From assembly GCF_021729075.1 (NCBI RefSeq), contig NZ_JAJSAQ010000004.1, positions 186,001 through 250,000 on the forward strand: DNA of 64,000 nt, written 5' to 3'. Positions 25,929-34,684 of this stretch are shown here, one piece after another. The first letter of the stretch is position 1, and each line of letters begins with the position of its first letter. The position numbers and the translations under genes were made by a program. The stretch is from Microbulbifer guangxiensis. GTDB lineage: Bacteria > Pseudomonadota > Gammaproteobacteria > Pseudomonadales > Cellvibrionaceae. Under the pieces are notes generated by a model. It was given only the letters and a program-made list of their open reading frames with translations. It did no database searches and was not told where the DNA came from.

Positions 25929-27734
25929 TTATTCCCGCGCGAGAATCCCGGTATCGATCAGCTGGCCACTCTCGCCAAACCACTTGATCAGGTGGCCGTC
26001 GACCACCACGTGGAAACTGGCGGCACGCCCGTAGGACCAGTTGCGCCACTGGCGCACCCACATATCGCCGTTCAGCCACCAGCGGCCCGTATCCGTCTCG
26101 TCCACATCCACGTCATTGCGGGCATAGCCGAGCAATGTGCCATCTTCCATCACCTGCACCCGGTAGGACTCCCCCAGCGCATTGGTGCCAAGCAGCACGG
26201 CACCGGGGAATTCCCGCTGCAGGTCGGCGGCGTAGAGCCGGCGGCCGCGGGCAGTGGCCAGCGTCTCCTCTCCCTCGGAAACCTCACCGTTGATCAGCTG
26301 AGCCAGGATTCGCACACCGGCCTCGATCCGATCTGCCTCGATGGCGGCATAGCCGAGGCGCAGCGCGTTGTATTCCCGCACCACCTCCAGCAGCAGGCCC
26401 TGCTGCTCGGCCTCCTTTTGCACCTGCTCGGCACTGACATGGTCGGGTAACTCCAGCCAACAGGCAGTGCCGGAACTGGCGCGGCGCGCCTGCAGTTTCG
26501 GCAGGTGGTGCATCAGTGCCTCGCCGAGCGCGGTCCAGCGTTCCCGCAGCTGTCGGGTGATACGGAAAATGGCGGCATCCAGGTGACCGGAGGCAATAAA
26601 TTTGGCCAACAACCGCTGGTTGATCGCCGGCACCCGCTCCCGCAGCGTATACCGCAGGGCGCGCAATCGCTGGATTACCGGCTTTGGTGCCACCACAAAA
26701 GCCACCTGCATCCCCGGATCGATCACCCGCGGCAGCTGGTACAGGTAGATGACCGATTCCCCACCGCCAAGACTCTTCAGCGGCGGCAGGGGGTTACCGT
26801 GATAGCAGAACTCATGATCGCAGTCGTTTTCGATTACCACCGCCCCCTGCCTGGCCGCCCCCTGCAGTAATTGCCGACGGCGCTCGAGGCTGGTGGTGAC
26901 TGCAGTGGGGTTATGGGCACTGGGCTGCAGGTACCAGCAATCGCTGCTCTCCAGTTTATCCCCCAGCAGAGGCCCGTCAGCATCCTGGGGCAGCTCGCGG
27001 ATGCCGGCGCCAGTGCGACGGAAGATCTCCTCGGTTTCGCTGCAGCAGGGCATGACCATGCCCAGGTTGCGGTTATTGCCCAGCAATAGCTGGCCCAACA
27101 GATAGCAGGCCTGGGGCAGGCCACTGGCCAGCAGGACCTGGCCCGGGTCGACGTAAATCCCCCGACGGGGCAACAGGCGGGTGCAAATCTGCTCCACCAG
27201 CTGCCGGTCATCCTCGTTGTCGCCCAGGGTTGCCCACTGGGCCACTTCACGACCGGTGTAGATATCGCGGGTACACTCCCGCCATTCCGCGCCGGGAAAC
27301 AGCCGGGGATCGTATTCGTTACTGACGAACGGAAAGGGATACTGCAGCCAGTTGGCAGGGCGCACCCGCAGTGCACGGCGACTGACGGAAACCGGGTTGC
27401 AGTGCTCACGCCAGAAACTGCGATCGCCGTCACCACTGGTCGCGGCTGGCAGCGCCTCACTGTGGCTGATCACACCCTGCTCGCGCACGGCACTGCTGAC
27501 AAAGAAACCGCTGCGCTCACGGGTAGTGAGGAAACCGTCGTCCACCAGCTGCTGATAGGCGAGTACGACAGTGTTGCGGGCTACACCCAGCTGTTCCGCC
27601 ATACGGCGTGAGGACGGCATCCGCTGCCCGGCGGGAATACTGCCGGACAGGATACCCTGGATGATTTTTTCCCGTATCTGGGACTGCAGGCTCTTTTCCG
27701 CCTGTGGGTCCAGTACGATCAGCGATTCGGCCAT
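25929..27734 (-). CDS. MocR-like (GntR/aminotransferase) regulator lacking the PLP lysine, with extra C-terminal domain
   Basis: A 601-residue protein. A GntR-type winged helix (about 10-80: IREKIIQGILSGSIPAGQRMPSSR, LGVARNTVVLAYQQL) is fused to an aminotransferase-I fold (about 125-475). The aminotransferase part keeps SAHNPT (Asn275) and ENDCDHEF, but the lysine that binds PLP in the usual FSKTL..PG motif aligns with Arg336 in LYQLPRVIDPG. About 110 further residues (490-601) form a Trp-rich domain (GRWWLNGDMWVRQWRNW) not found in ordinary MocR proteins; it recalls DUF995-like sensor domains, tentatively. It may sense a ligand without PLP chemistry. Its targets are probably neighbouring genes. 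Confidence 0.82.
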   Translation of the reverse strand: MAESLIVLDPQAEKSLQSQIREKIIQGILSGSIPAGQRMPSSRRMAEQLGVARNTVVLAYQQLVDDGFLTTRERSGFFVSSAVREQGVISHSEALPAATSGDGDRSFWREHCNPVSVSRRALRVRPANWLQYPFPFVSNEYDPRLFPGAEWRECTRDIYTGREVAQWATLGDNEDDRQLVEQICTRLLPRRGIYVDPGQVLLASGLPQACYLLGQLLLGNNRNLGMVMPCCSETEEIFRRTGAGIRELPQDADGPLLGDKLESSDCWYLQPSAHNPTAVTTSLERRRQLLQGAARQGAVVIENDCDHEFCYHGNPLPPLKSLGGGESVIYLYQLPRVIDPGMQVAFVVAPKPVIQRLRALRYTLRERVPAINQRLLAKFIASGHLDAAIFRITRQLRERWTALGEALMHHLPKLQARRASSGTACWLELPDHVSAEQVQKEAEQQGLLLEVVREYNALRLGYAAIEADRIEAGVRILAQLINGEVSEGEETLATARGRRLYAADLQREFPGAVLLGTNALGESYRVQVMEDGTLLGYARNDVDVDETDTGRWWLNGDMWVRQWRNWSYGRAASFHVVVDGHLIKWFGESGQLIDTGILARE

Positions 27735-27843
27735 GGGGGGCTCGCGATAGTGCAGGACAACCGCTCCCGCGTGATGGGCGTCTCAAATTATTGTGTTGTG
27801 ATGATGCCCCCAAGCCGGTCACCATGGCAAGCCGACGTCCGGC

Positions 27844-28434
27844 TTACGGCTTGTGTTCTGCCTCTTCGAGGCGCTTGCGCACACGAAAGGCAAGCCAGCT
27901 CAATGGCAGCCCCAGTGCGATGGCATAGGCGCCGATCAGCCACACCAGGGCCAGGGCGCCGGCACCGGGATTGACCAGGATGGCGATACCGAACAGCACC
28001 GACAGCATGCCCGCGGCAATCAGCAGCCATTCGCCCTGAATTTCCTTGCGCAGGCTCACGGCGCCGATGATCTCGAACAGCCCACGCACAAGTGCCCAGG
28101 CACCGATAAAGATCACCAGCACCAACCCGGTGATCTGCGGATACATGAAGGTGATGATCCCCGCCGCCACGCTCACCAGTCCCGCCAGGATCAGCCACCA
28201 CATCGGCGTGGACCTGTGCCGGCCTTTCACGGCAGCGATCAGCGCGATGAAACCATCAATAAGGGCATAGACCCCGAACAGGATTACCAGGGTCAGCAGG
28301 GTAAGGCCGGGCCAGACAAAGGCCAGCAGGCCGAAAACCACCGCGGCAATACCGCGCAACAGCAGCAGCCACCAGTTTTCGGCCAGTACGCTGAGTATCG
28401 GCCGGTTGGGCAGGGGATAAGGTTCGGCAGGCAT
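27844..28434 (-). CDS. hdeD: HdeD-family membrane protein (DUF308)
   Basis: A 196-residue inner-membrane protein with six hydrophobic helices arranged as three DUF308 hairpins (WWLLLLRGIAAVVFGLLAFVWP, then WWLILAGLVSVAAGIITFMYP, then WLLIAAGMLSVLFGIAILV). The repeated G-hydrophobic-ITFMYP pattern is typical of HdeD. In E. coli HdeD is linked to acid resistance; that role is not shown here. The gene lies alone on the minus strand, about 110 bases from the MocR-like gene start and about 190 bases downstream of the aminotransferase, with a structured hairpin between. Confidence 0.82.
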   Translation of the reverse strand: MPAEPYPLPNRPILSVLAENWWLLLLRGIAAVVFGLLAFVWPGLTLLTLVILFGVYALIDGFIALIAAVKGRHRSTPMWWLILAGLVSVAAGIITFMYPQITGLVLVIFIGAWALVRGLFEIIGAVSLRKEIQGEWLLIAAGMLSVLFGIAILVNPGAGALALVWLIGAYAIALGLPLSWLAFRVRKRLEEAEHKP

Positions 28435-28514
28435 CGGGGGGCTCCGCGTTACATAACCCAGATACCCGAAGTGTAGACGGCGGCGCCAGAATCAGCGGCT
28501 AGCAGATGCAGAGC

Positions 28515-28570
28515 GGCCCGCGACCGCAACCCAGTCGACTCTGCAAAGACTGGAATCACGATCGCGGGCC
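28515..28570. terminator. Nested hairpin after the aminotransferase gene
   Basis: The outer perfect 9-bp stem ggcccgcga/tcgcgggcc encloses an inner 6-bp stem ccagtc/gactgg with an 11-base loop. It lies 51 bases past the aminotransferase stop on the minus strand. No T-run, so termination is only likely. Confidence 0.45.
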
Positions 28571-28621
28571 ACGTGTTTTGAGTGTAGACACGGGCAGACC
28601 CGCCAGTCCACCCGATGGGTC

Positions 28622-29935
28622 TTACGCCATGGACTTGATCACGCCGCGCAGCTTGTCGACGATGGCGTCGATTTCATGCTCCTCGATAATCAGGGGCGGG
28701 GACATGCACAGGGCATCACCGATACCGCGGGCCATCACACCGGCGTCCCAGGCCGCGGCAGAGGCCTTGGCCCCGAATTTGCCTTTCAGTTCCGCCGGCG
28801 CGCGCAGCTCGATGGCGCCCACCAGACCGTAGTTGCGGATATCGATCACATTGTCCAGATCCGCCAGGCTGTGCAGGGCATTCTCCCAGTGCTTACCGAT
28901 ATCGCCGGCAGCGCGGGTCAGCAGGCCCTCGCGCTCGTAGATATCGAGAGTTGCCATACCGGCGGCACAGGCCACCGGGTGCGCCGAATAGGTATAGCCG
29001 TGGAAGAATTCCACCATGCCTTCCGGTGCCGCATTCATCACGGTGTTGTAGATATGGTCCTGAACGAATACCGCACCCAGTGGCACCGTGGCATTGGTGA
29101 TGCCCTTGGCAGAAGTCATCATATCCGGGGTCACATCCCACTCGATGGAAGCGAACGCGGAACCGGTGCGGCCCCAGCCGGAAATCACCTCATCGAAAAT
29201 CAGCAGCAGGTCGTGCTGGTCACAGATTTCGCGGATGCGCTTCAGGTAGCCCTTGGGCGGCAGCACCACGCCGCCGGCACCGGAGAAGGGCTCGATGATT
29301 ACCGCAGCAATCTGGTCAGCACCGTGGAAGGCGACGAGGCGCTCCAGGTCTTCCGCCAGCTCCACGCCATGCTCGGGCAGGCCGCGGCTGAAGGCATTGC
29401 GCTCGATATCCAGGGTGTGGCGCATATGGTTGGCTTTCACCGGCTGGCCGAAGCTTTGGTAGTTGGGCGCAATACCACCCACGGAAATGCCACCGAAGTT
29501 CACCCCGTGGTAACCCTTCTCGCGACCAATAAACATGGTGCGGCTGCCCTTGCCACGCGCGCGCTGATACTGCAGAGCGATCTTGAGGGCGCTCTCCACC
29601 GCCTCGGAGCCGGAGTTGCCGAAGAAAACTTTGTTCAGGCCATCGGGGGTGTGTTTTACCAGTCGCTCGGAATATTCAAAACTCAGCTCATGGCCGAAGT
29701 TGAAGATGGAGCTGTAATCCAGCTTTTTCGCCTGCTGGTGAATTGCATCGGCAATTTCAGAGCGGCAGTGACCGGCGTTGGAGCACCACAAGCCAGCGGT
29801 GGCATCGATCACCTGGCGACCGTCTTTGGTCATCAGGTAAATACCTTCGGCGCGCTCGACGATACGCGGCGCGGCCTTGAAGCTGCGGTTCGGGGTGAAC
29901 GGCATCCAGAAAGCATCGGTTTTCATTTCGGACAT
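28622..29935 (-). CDS. Class III omega-amino acid (beta-alanine)-pyruvate aminotransferase
   Basis: A 437-residue PLP enzyme moving an amino group from an omega-amino acid such as beta-alanine to pyruvate, giving malonate semialdehyde and alanine. Class III features are present: FGNSGSEAVE near residue 105, the PLP-contacting Asp in LIFDEVISGWGR (Asp248), and the Schiff-base lysine in TSAKGIT (Lys277). ATG 29935 was chosen because gggag lies 9 bases upstream; the frame could start 6 codons earlier at a TTG. Genes for a dipeptidase and gabD lie upstream in the same direction, suggesting a catabolic block. GABA or other amines are possible alternative substrates. Confidence 0.88.
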   Translation of the reverse strand: MSEMKTDAFWMPFTPNRSFKAAPRIVERAEGIYLMTKDGRQVIDATAGLWCSNAGHCRSEIADAIHQQAKKLDYSSIFNFGHELSFEYSERLVKHTPDGLNKVFFGNSGSEAVESALKIALQYQRARGKGSRTMFIGREKGYHGVNFGGISVGGIAPNYQSFGQPVKANHMRHTLDIERNAFSRGLPEHGVELAEDLERLVAFHGADQIAAVIIEPFSGAGGVVLPPKGYLKRIREICDQHDLLLIFDEVISGWGRTGSAFASIEWDVTPDMMTSAKGITNATVPLGAVFVQDHIYNTVMNAAPEGMVEFFHGYTYSAHPVACAAGMATLDIYEREGLLTRAAGDIGKHWENALHSLADLDNVIDIRNYGLVGAIELRAPAELKGKFGAKASAAAWDAGVMARGIGDALCMSPPLIIEEHEIDAIVDKLRGVIKSMA

Positions 29936-30025
29936 TGGCTTTGCTCCCGTCAATCTATTGTCATTGTCTTTAAATGTTCCAAAGGCGGATTACCGCCCGG
30001 ATGGTATTCAATATGAGCCTGTCAC

Positions 30026-31231
30026 TCAGGCTTCGACTGCCTGCCACACCCGCTTGAGGTTGCCGGACAGGATCTTGCGAATTTCTTCTTCGGTATAACC
30101 GCGAGCCAACAGCCCGGCGATCAGGTTCGGATAACTGGCGACGTCTTTCAGGCCTTCGGGCAGACTGTCCCCTACACCGTCATAATCAGAGCCGATACCG
30201 ATGGCATCAATGCCAGCTATCACCTTGATATGGTCGATGTGATCCAGCACCTGCTCCAGAGTCGCGAATGGGAAAGGATGCTCTTCCTCAAAAGCGGTCA
30301 TATGCGCTTTCACCCGCTCGTCAGCCTCATCCTCGATACCCATCGACTGCATGAAGCGTTCCTGCTCCTCGTCTTGCGCCTGCCAGTTGGCGAGCGAGGC
30401 CTGACTGACAAAACTGCTGCCAAAGTTGACGAAAATCACTCCACCATTGGCCGCCAGCTCTCGGATCATTTCGTCGCTCATGTTCCTCTCAAAGCCCGGG
30501 GTAAAATGACGGGCCGAAGAATGGCTCGCGATCACCGGCTTCTCGCTCACCTCCAGCACATCGTAAAACGCTTCATCGGACAGATGGGAAACATCCACCA
30601 TCATACCCAGGCGGTTCATTTCCTTGACCACCTCACGCCCAAACTCTGTGAGCCCACCGGCTGGCCGCTGATCATCGTAGCTGGAGTCGGAGAGGTGGTT
30701 GCTGAGAGAGTGAGCCAGCGTGATATAGCGCACCCCGCGGTTATAGAAATGCTCCACGTTGGCCAGCTCACCTTCGATCGGAGAGCCGTTTTCCATACCC
30801 AGGGGCAGGGAGATCAAACCCTGCTCGAATTGCTGTTCCACATCTTCCCACGAGGTGGCAATGGCAAACTTGTCCGGTGCGCCGGCGACCATTTTTTCCA
30901 CCAGGTCGATCAGCGCATCCGCCTTGGCTTTGGCGCCACCCTCCCGCTCCAGTTCCGCGGGAGTGTAGATGGACATAAACGGTGCGTTCAGCCCACCAGC
31001 CATCGCACGCGGATAATCGAAATCGCCGCCCGCTGTCGCCTGGCTGACATCCTCATAGTGCTCAACCAGCCGATAGGGTACGTCGACATGGGTGTCGGCA
31101 ATGATGGTGGTGCGGGCGACCTCCCTGGCGCGATCCAGGTAATCGTCTATCGCATGTTTCGTTATCTGTCGCTCCCCGCCACAGGCCGCCAGCAGCACAG
31201 TAGCCAGCACCACCGGTGTGAATCTCTGCAT
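30026..31231 (-). CDS. Membrane dipeptidase (peptidase M19) lipoprotein
   Basis: A 401-residue lipoprotein (VLLAACGG) of the renal dipeptidase family, a binuclear zinc enzyme that cleaves dipeptides, some with D-residues. Zinc-site segments are visible: ADTHVDVP near residue 45 (His-x-Asp) and a later VIASHSSARHFTPG region. ATG 31231 was chosen because aggggaaggg precedes it and the lipobox follows; 55 upstream codons in the same frame do not look like protein. It sits 73 bases after gabD and 90 bases before the aminotransferase, all on the minus strand. It may supply amino acids or beta-alanine-type products from peptides. Confidence 0.86.
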   Translation of the reverse strand: MQRFTPVVLATVLLAACGGERQITKHAIDDYLDRAREVARTTIIADTHVDVPYRLVEHYEDVSQATAGGDFDYPRAMAGGLNAPFMSIYTPAELEREGGAKAKADALIDLVEKMVAGAPDKFAIATSWEDVEQQFEQGLISLPLGMENGSPIEGELANVEHFYNRGVRYITLAHSLSNHLSDSSYDDQRPAGGLTEFGREVVKEMNRLGMMVDVSHLSDEAFYDVLEVSEKPVIASHSSARHFTPGFERNMSDEMIRELAANGGVIFVNFGSSFVSQASLANWQAQDEEQERFMQSMGIEDEADERVKAHMTAFEEEHPFPFATLEQVLDHIDHIKVIAGIDAIGIGSDYDGVGDSLPEGLKDVASYPNLIAGLLARGYTEEEIRKILSGNLKRVWQAVEA

Positions 31232-31304
31232 TTCCCTTCCCCTGTCCATTGTCCACCACTGCCAAAGAGGCCTTGTGCCGCCCCCGGGGAGGCGGCAGCT
31301 GTCA

Positions 31305-32750
31305 TCAGGCGCCGAAACAGCAGTACTTGGTTTCGTAAAACTCTGCCATGCCTTCGACCCCACCCTCGCGGCCGATGCCGGATTCCTTGCTGCCACCGAA
31401 CGGTGCCACCGTGGTGGAGAAGACGCCCGCGTTACAGGCCACCATACCGTATTCCAGCGCTTCCACCACCCGGTTGGCGCGGCGAATGTTGTCGCTCATC
31501 ACGTAGGCAGCCAGGCCGTAAGGGGTGTCGTTGGCGCGGCGGATCACATCATCCTCGTCGGTGAACTTCTGCACCGGCGCCAGCGGACCGAAGATTTCCT
31601 CGCGGGCAATGCGCATGTCATCGGTCACCCCAGTAATCACGGTGGGAGCAAAATAGTTCTCGCCCTGGGCCAGGAAGTCACCGCCCAGCTCGACGGTTGC
31701 ACCGGCGGTAACGGCGTCCTGCACCAGGCCCGCCACCCGCTCGGCGGCACGGCGGTGAATCAGCGGGCCCACGGCCACCCCTTCGTCACAGCCGTGGCCG
31801 ATCTCCAGCTCGGCCACGGCCGCACGCAGTTTCTCCACGAATACATCGTGGACGGCTTCGTGTACGTAGATGCGATTGGTGGACACGCAGGTCTGGCCGG
31901 CGTTGCGGAACTTGGTCGCCACGCAGGCGCCGACCGCGGTATCCAGGTCGGCGTCGTCGAACACGATAAACGGCGCGTTGCCGCCCAGCTCCATGGACAT
32001 CTTCTTCACCCCGCTGGCGCACTGGGCCATCAGGATCTTGCCCACGGCGGTGGAGCCGGTAAAGGTGAACTTGGCCACCTGCGGGTGCTGCGTCAATACC
32101 TGGCCGAGGGCCGGGGCGTCGGATCCCACCACCATATTGATGGTGCCGGCGGGCAGGCCGGCGCGGGTGGCCAGCTCACAAAGGGCCAGGGCCGACAGCG
32201 GCGTCTCCACCGCGGGCTTGATCACCACGGTACAGCCGGCAGCCAGTGCAGGCGCGGCCTTGCGGGTGATCATGGCATTGGGGAAGTTCCACGGAGTGAT
32301 ACAGGTCACCACCCCCACCGGCTGACGGATGGTCTGCAGGCGCATGGCCGGATTGTGGGTGGGGATGGTCTGGCCGTAGGCGCGGCGGCACTCCTCCGCA
32401 TACCACTCGATATAGGAGGCACCGTACAGGATCTCACCCTTTGCCTCCGCCAGCGGTTTGCCCTGCTCGAGGGTCAGGATCCGCGCCAGATCGTCGATGT
32501 GGTCCAGGATCAGCTGGTGCCAGCGTTTCAGCACCGCTGCGCGCTCGGCGGCGGTCTTGCTCTTCCAGGCAGGGAAAGCCGCAGCGGCGGCCACCACGGC
32601 ATCCTGGGCATCGGCGGCGCTACCATCGGCAACTTCCGCCAGCAACTCACCATTGGCCGGATCCCGCACGGCGATTCGGGTGCCACTGTCACGCCAATCA
32701 CCATTGATATAGTTCTGGGTTTTCAACAACTCTCTATCAGCCAACTGCAT
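31305..32750 (-). CDS. gabD: NAD(P)-dependent succinate-semialdehyde dehydrogenase
   Basis: A 481-residue cytosolic dehydrogenase oxidising succinate semialdehyde to succinate, the last step of GABA breakdown. ALDH landmarks are clear: TPWNFP at 152-157, FTGSTAVGK, the general base in MELGGNAP (Glu254), and the nucleophile in GQTCVS (Cys288). The C-terminal APFGGSKESGIGREGG is typical of GabD rather than PuuC. It is divergent from a LysR-type regulator gene 171 bases away, which makes it the likely target. The aminotransferase two genes downstream could supply the semialdehyde. Related semialdehydes such as glutarate semialdehyde are possible substrates. Confidence 0.88.
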   Translation of the reverse strand: MQLADRELLKTQNYINGDWRDSGTRIAVRDPANGELLAEVADGSAADAQDAVVAAAAAFPAWKSKTAAERAAVLKRWHQLILDHIDDLARILTLEQGKPLAEAKGEILYGASYIEWYAEECRRAYGQTIPTHNPAMRLQTIRQPVGVVTCITPWNFPNAMITRKAAPALAAGCTVVIKPAVETPLSALALCELATRAGLPAGTINMVVGSDAPALGQVLTQHPQVAKFTFTGSTAVGKILMAQCASGVKKMSMELGGNAPFIVFDDADLDTAVGACVATKFRNAGQTCVSTNRIYVHEAVHDVFVEKLRAAVAELEIGHGCDEGVAVGPLIHRRAAERVAGLVQDAVTAGATVELGGDFLAQGENYFAPTVITGVTDDMRIAREEIFGPLAPVQKFTDEDDVIRRANDTPYGLAAYVMSDNIRRANRVVEALEYGMVACNAGVFSTTVAPFGGSKESGIGREGGVEGMAEFYETKYCCFGA

Positions 32751-32921
32751 CTTTGGGCTCCCTGTATTTATTGACCTCTACCTCAATAGCGGAGATTCTG
32801 AGGCCGGATACCAGTGGGGAATAGTCATTTTTCTCCAACTAAAATTTACCATTATCAAACTTTGTTCTAAGCTCGACTTTCATGTGGAAAAGGCCGGCTC
32901 AGGCCGCTCTGGAGTGCTGAA

Positions 32922-33839
32922 ATGAGTGGGAAGAGCGCCCTCGGTGGGCGAATGAGCGATATGGACCTGCGCCTGTTGCGGGTCTTCCGCGAGGTAGTGC
33001 GGGCAGGCGGTCTGGCACCGGCAGAGGTAGCGCTCAACATCAGCCGCTCCACCATCAGTCTGCACCTGTCGGACCTGGAAGCTCGCCTTGGCATGCAGCT
33101 ATGCCTGCGCTCCCGCGGGCGCTCGGATTTCAAGCTGACCCCGGAGGGGGAGGCCCTCTACCAGGCGATCAATGATCTGGACGGTCACCTGGCCGCCTTC
33201 AAGAGCCAGGTCAACGCCATACAGTCCCAGCTCACCGGCAGCCTGCGCATCGTGCTGCCCGACGATGTGCTGGAGATGCCGCAGCTGGACCTGCCAGCCA
33301 CCATCGCCCGCTTGCGCGAGCGCGCCCCGCAACTGCAGCTGGATGTGCAGCTGGCGGCACCGCAGGAACTGGAGCTGGAGATCCTCGCCGGCCGCGCCGA
33401 TGTGGGCATCAACCCGCTGCACTCGCACCGACCGGGACTCGAGTACAAGCCGCTGTTCCTGCACCAGTCGCGCCTCTACTGCGGCAGCCAGCATCTGCTG
33501 GCCAATGAGGCAGAAGTGAGTGAGGAGTTACTCACCGAACAGGAGCTGGCGGCCCCCAGCCACGCGGTCCTGTCCGGCGCTGCGCACCTGTACCGGCTGT
33601 TTCCATACAAATCCACCGCCAACCATATGGCCGCACGCCTGGCGATGTTGCTGTCGGGCAAGTTTGTGGGCTTCCTGCCGGAGTACCTGGCCCAGCGATA
33701 CGTGGACACGGGCCAACTGGTGGTCCTTTGCCCGAATCGCTTCCACTACCAGATCCAGAACGCCGCCACCTTCAAGCGCAGCGCGGCGGAGCACCCGGCG
33801 GTGCAGCTGTTCCTGAAGGCCCTGGTAATCACTCCCTGA
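32922..33839 (+). CDS. LysR-family transcriptional regulator
   Basis: A 305-residue DNA-binding protein. The winged helix spans about 14-72 (DLRLLRVFREVVRAGGLAPAEVALNISRSTISLHLSDLEARLG), followed by a periplasmic-binding-protein-like effector domain (about 100-300: GSLRIVLPDDVLEM, ADVGINPLHSHRPGLEYKPLF). ggag lies 8 bases before the ATG at 32922; a second ATG ten codons on is possible. It is transcribed away from gabD across a 171-base AT-rich gap (TTTACCATTATCAAA near 32843) where a T-N11-A operator could lie, so it probably controls gabD. The permease frame overlaps its stop codon. Confidence 0.88.
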   Translation: MSGKSALGGRMSDMDLRLLRVFREVVRAGGLAPAEVALNISRSTISLHLSDLEARLGMQLCLRSRGRSDFKLTPEGEALYQAINDLDGHLAAFKSQVNAIQSQLTGSLRIVLPDDVLEMPQLDLPATIARLRERAPQLQLDVQLAAPQELELEILAGRADVGINPLHSHRPGLEYKPLFLHQSRLYCGSQHLLANEAEVSEELLTEQELAAPSHAVLSGAAHLYRLFPYKSTANHMAARLAMLLSGKFVGFLPEYLAQRYVDTGQLVVLCPNRFHYQIQNAATFKRSAAEHPAVQLFLKALVITP

Positions 33840-34627
33840 ACCCGGGCCTAGTCTATTCGCTGCGCTTCTGGTTTCGGGCAAAACTGCTCTGGCTGCTGGT
33901 GCCGCTGTCGTTCCTGCTACGGCCAGTCTCCGGCCAGTGGGATGGTGACAGTATCCGGCTTTTTCTATTGGACTGCATACCGGCGCCACTGCGGGAGGAC
34001 TGGGCTCTGGAAAAAACCCAGCGCTGGCTAATGTGGCTCGGGGAACAGGCCGGTACGGGGGTCTGGAATACCCTCCTGCTCGCCCAGGTGGTGCTGGTGT
34101 TGACCGGCCTCTTTGCCCTGCTCGGGTCCACCATGAATTCCTCGCATTTTGTCAGCGGCTGGCGACGGCGACTGGGGGATGGCTTCCTGCTGCTGTTGCG
34201 ATCCCTGCCCGAATACCTGCTCAATTTCATCTTCCTGATCATTCTCGGGCCGTCAATGTTACCGGCGATCATCGCCATGACGTTGCACAATGGCGCCATC
34301 ATCGGCCACCTGCTGGGCAAGCACAGCGATGAGTTGGCACCGGCAGTCATGGATTCCGGCCCGCTCAGCCGCTTTGCCTATTTCTATGTGCCGACGCTGT
34401 ACCAGCGCTTCCTCGCCTACTGCTTCTACCGCTGGGAAATCATCATCCGCGAGACCGCGATGCTGGGCGTACTGGGCATTCCCACGCTCGGTTTCTATAT
34501 CGACTCCGCGTTTGAATTCCTGCGCTTCGATGTGGCCCTGATCCTGATCGCCGTGAGTGCCAGCCTGACCCTGGCGGCGGATTCCATCGCCCGACGACTG
34601 CGACTGCGTTTTATTCCCGTACAATAA
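33836..34627 (+). CDS. Orphan PhnE-like ABC transporter permease (start uncertain)
   Basis: A roughly 263-residue inner-membrane protein with five to six hydrophobic helices. The segment SLPEYLLNFIFLIILGPSMLPAII plus the coupling loop (ELAPAVMDSGPLSRFAYFYVPTLYQRFLAYCFYRWEIIIRETAMLGVLG) matches permeases of phosphonate/phosphite importers. No ATPase or binding protein is nearby. No ATG, GTG or TTG precedes TM1 after the LysR stop. I propose CTG at 33836, overlapping that stop and so translationally coupled; GTG 33899 would remove part of TM1. It may be a degraded component, or its partners may be encoded elsewhere. Confidence 0.6.
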   Translation: MNPGLVYSLRFWFRAKLLWLLVPLSFLLRPVSGQWDGDSIRLFLLDCIPAPLREDWALEKTQRWLMWLGEQAGTGVWNTLLLAQVVLVLTGLFALLGSTMNSSHFVSGWRRRLGDGFLLLLRSLPEYLLNFIFLIILGPSMLPAIIAMTLHNGAIIGHLLGKHSDELAPAVMDSGPLSRFAYFYVPTLYQRFLAYCFYRWEIIIRETAMLGVLGIPTLGFYIDSAFEFLRFDVALILIAVSASLTLAADSIARRLRLRFIPVQ

Positions 34628-34684
34628 GCGCCATTCAATTCCGCAATTCCCTTTATCCACTGCAGGCTCTACAGGCAACACAAC

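Noticed and set aside
28676-30016. 446-codon plus-strand frame opposite the aminotransferase
   Set aside because: Antisense shadow without any recognisable motif.
31218-32774. 518-codon plus-strand frame opposite gabD
   Set aside because: Exact antisense of a well-conserved enzyme; low-complexity His/Gly/Gln content typical of shadow frames.
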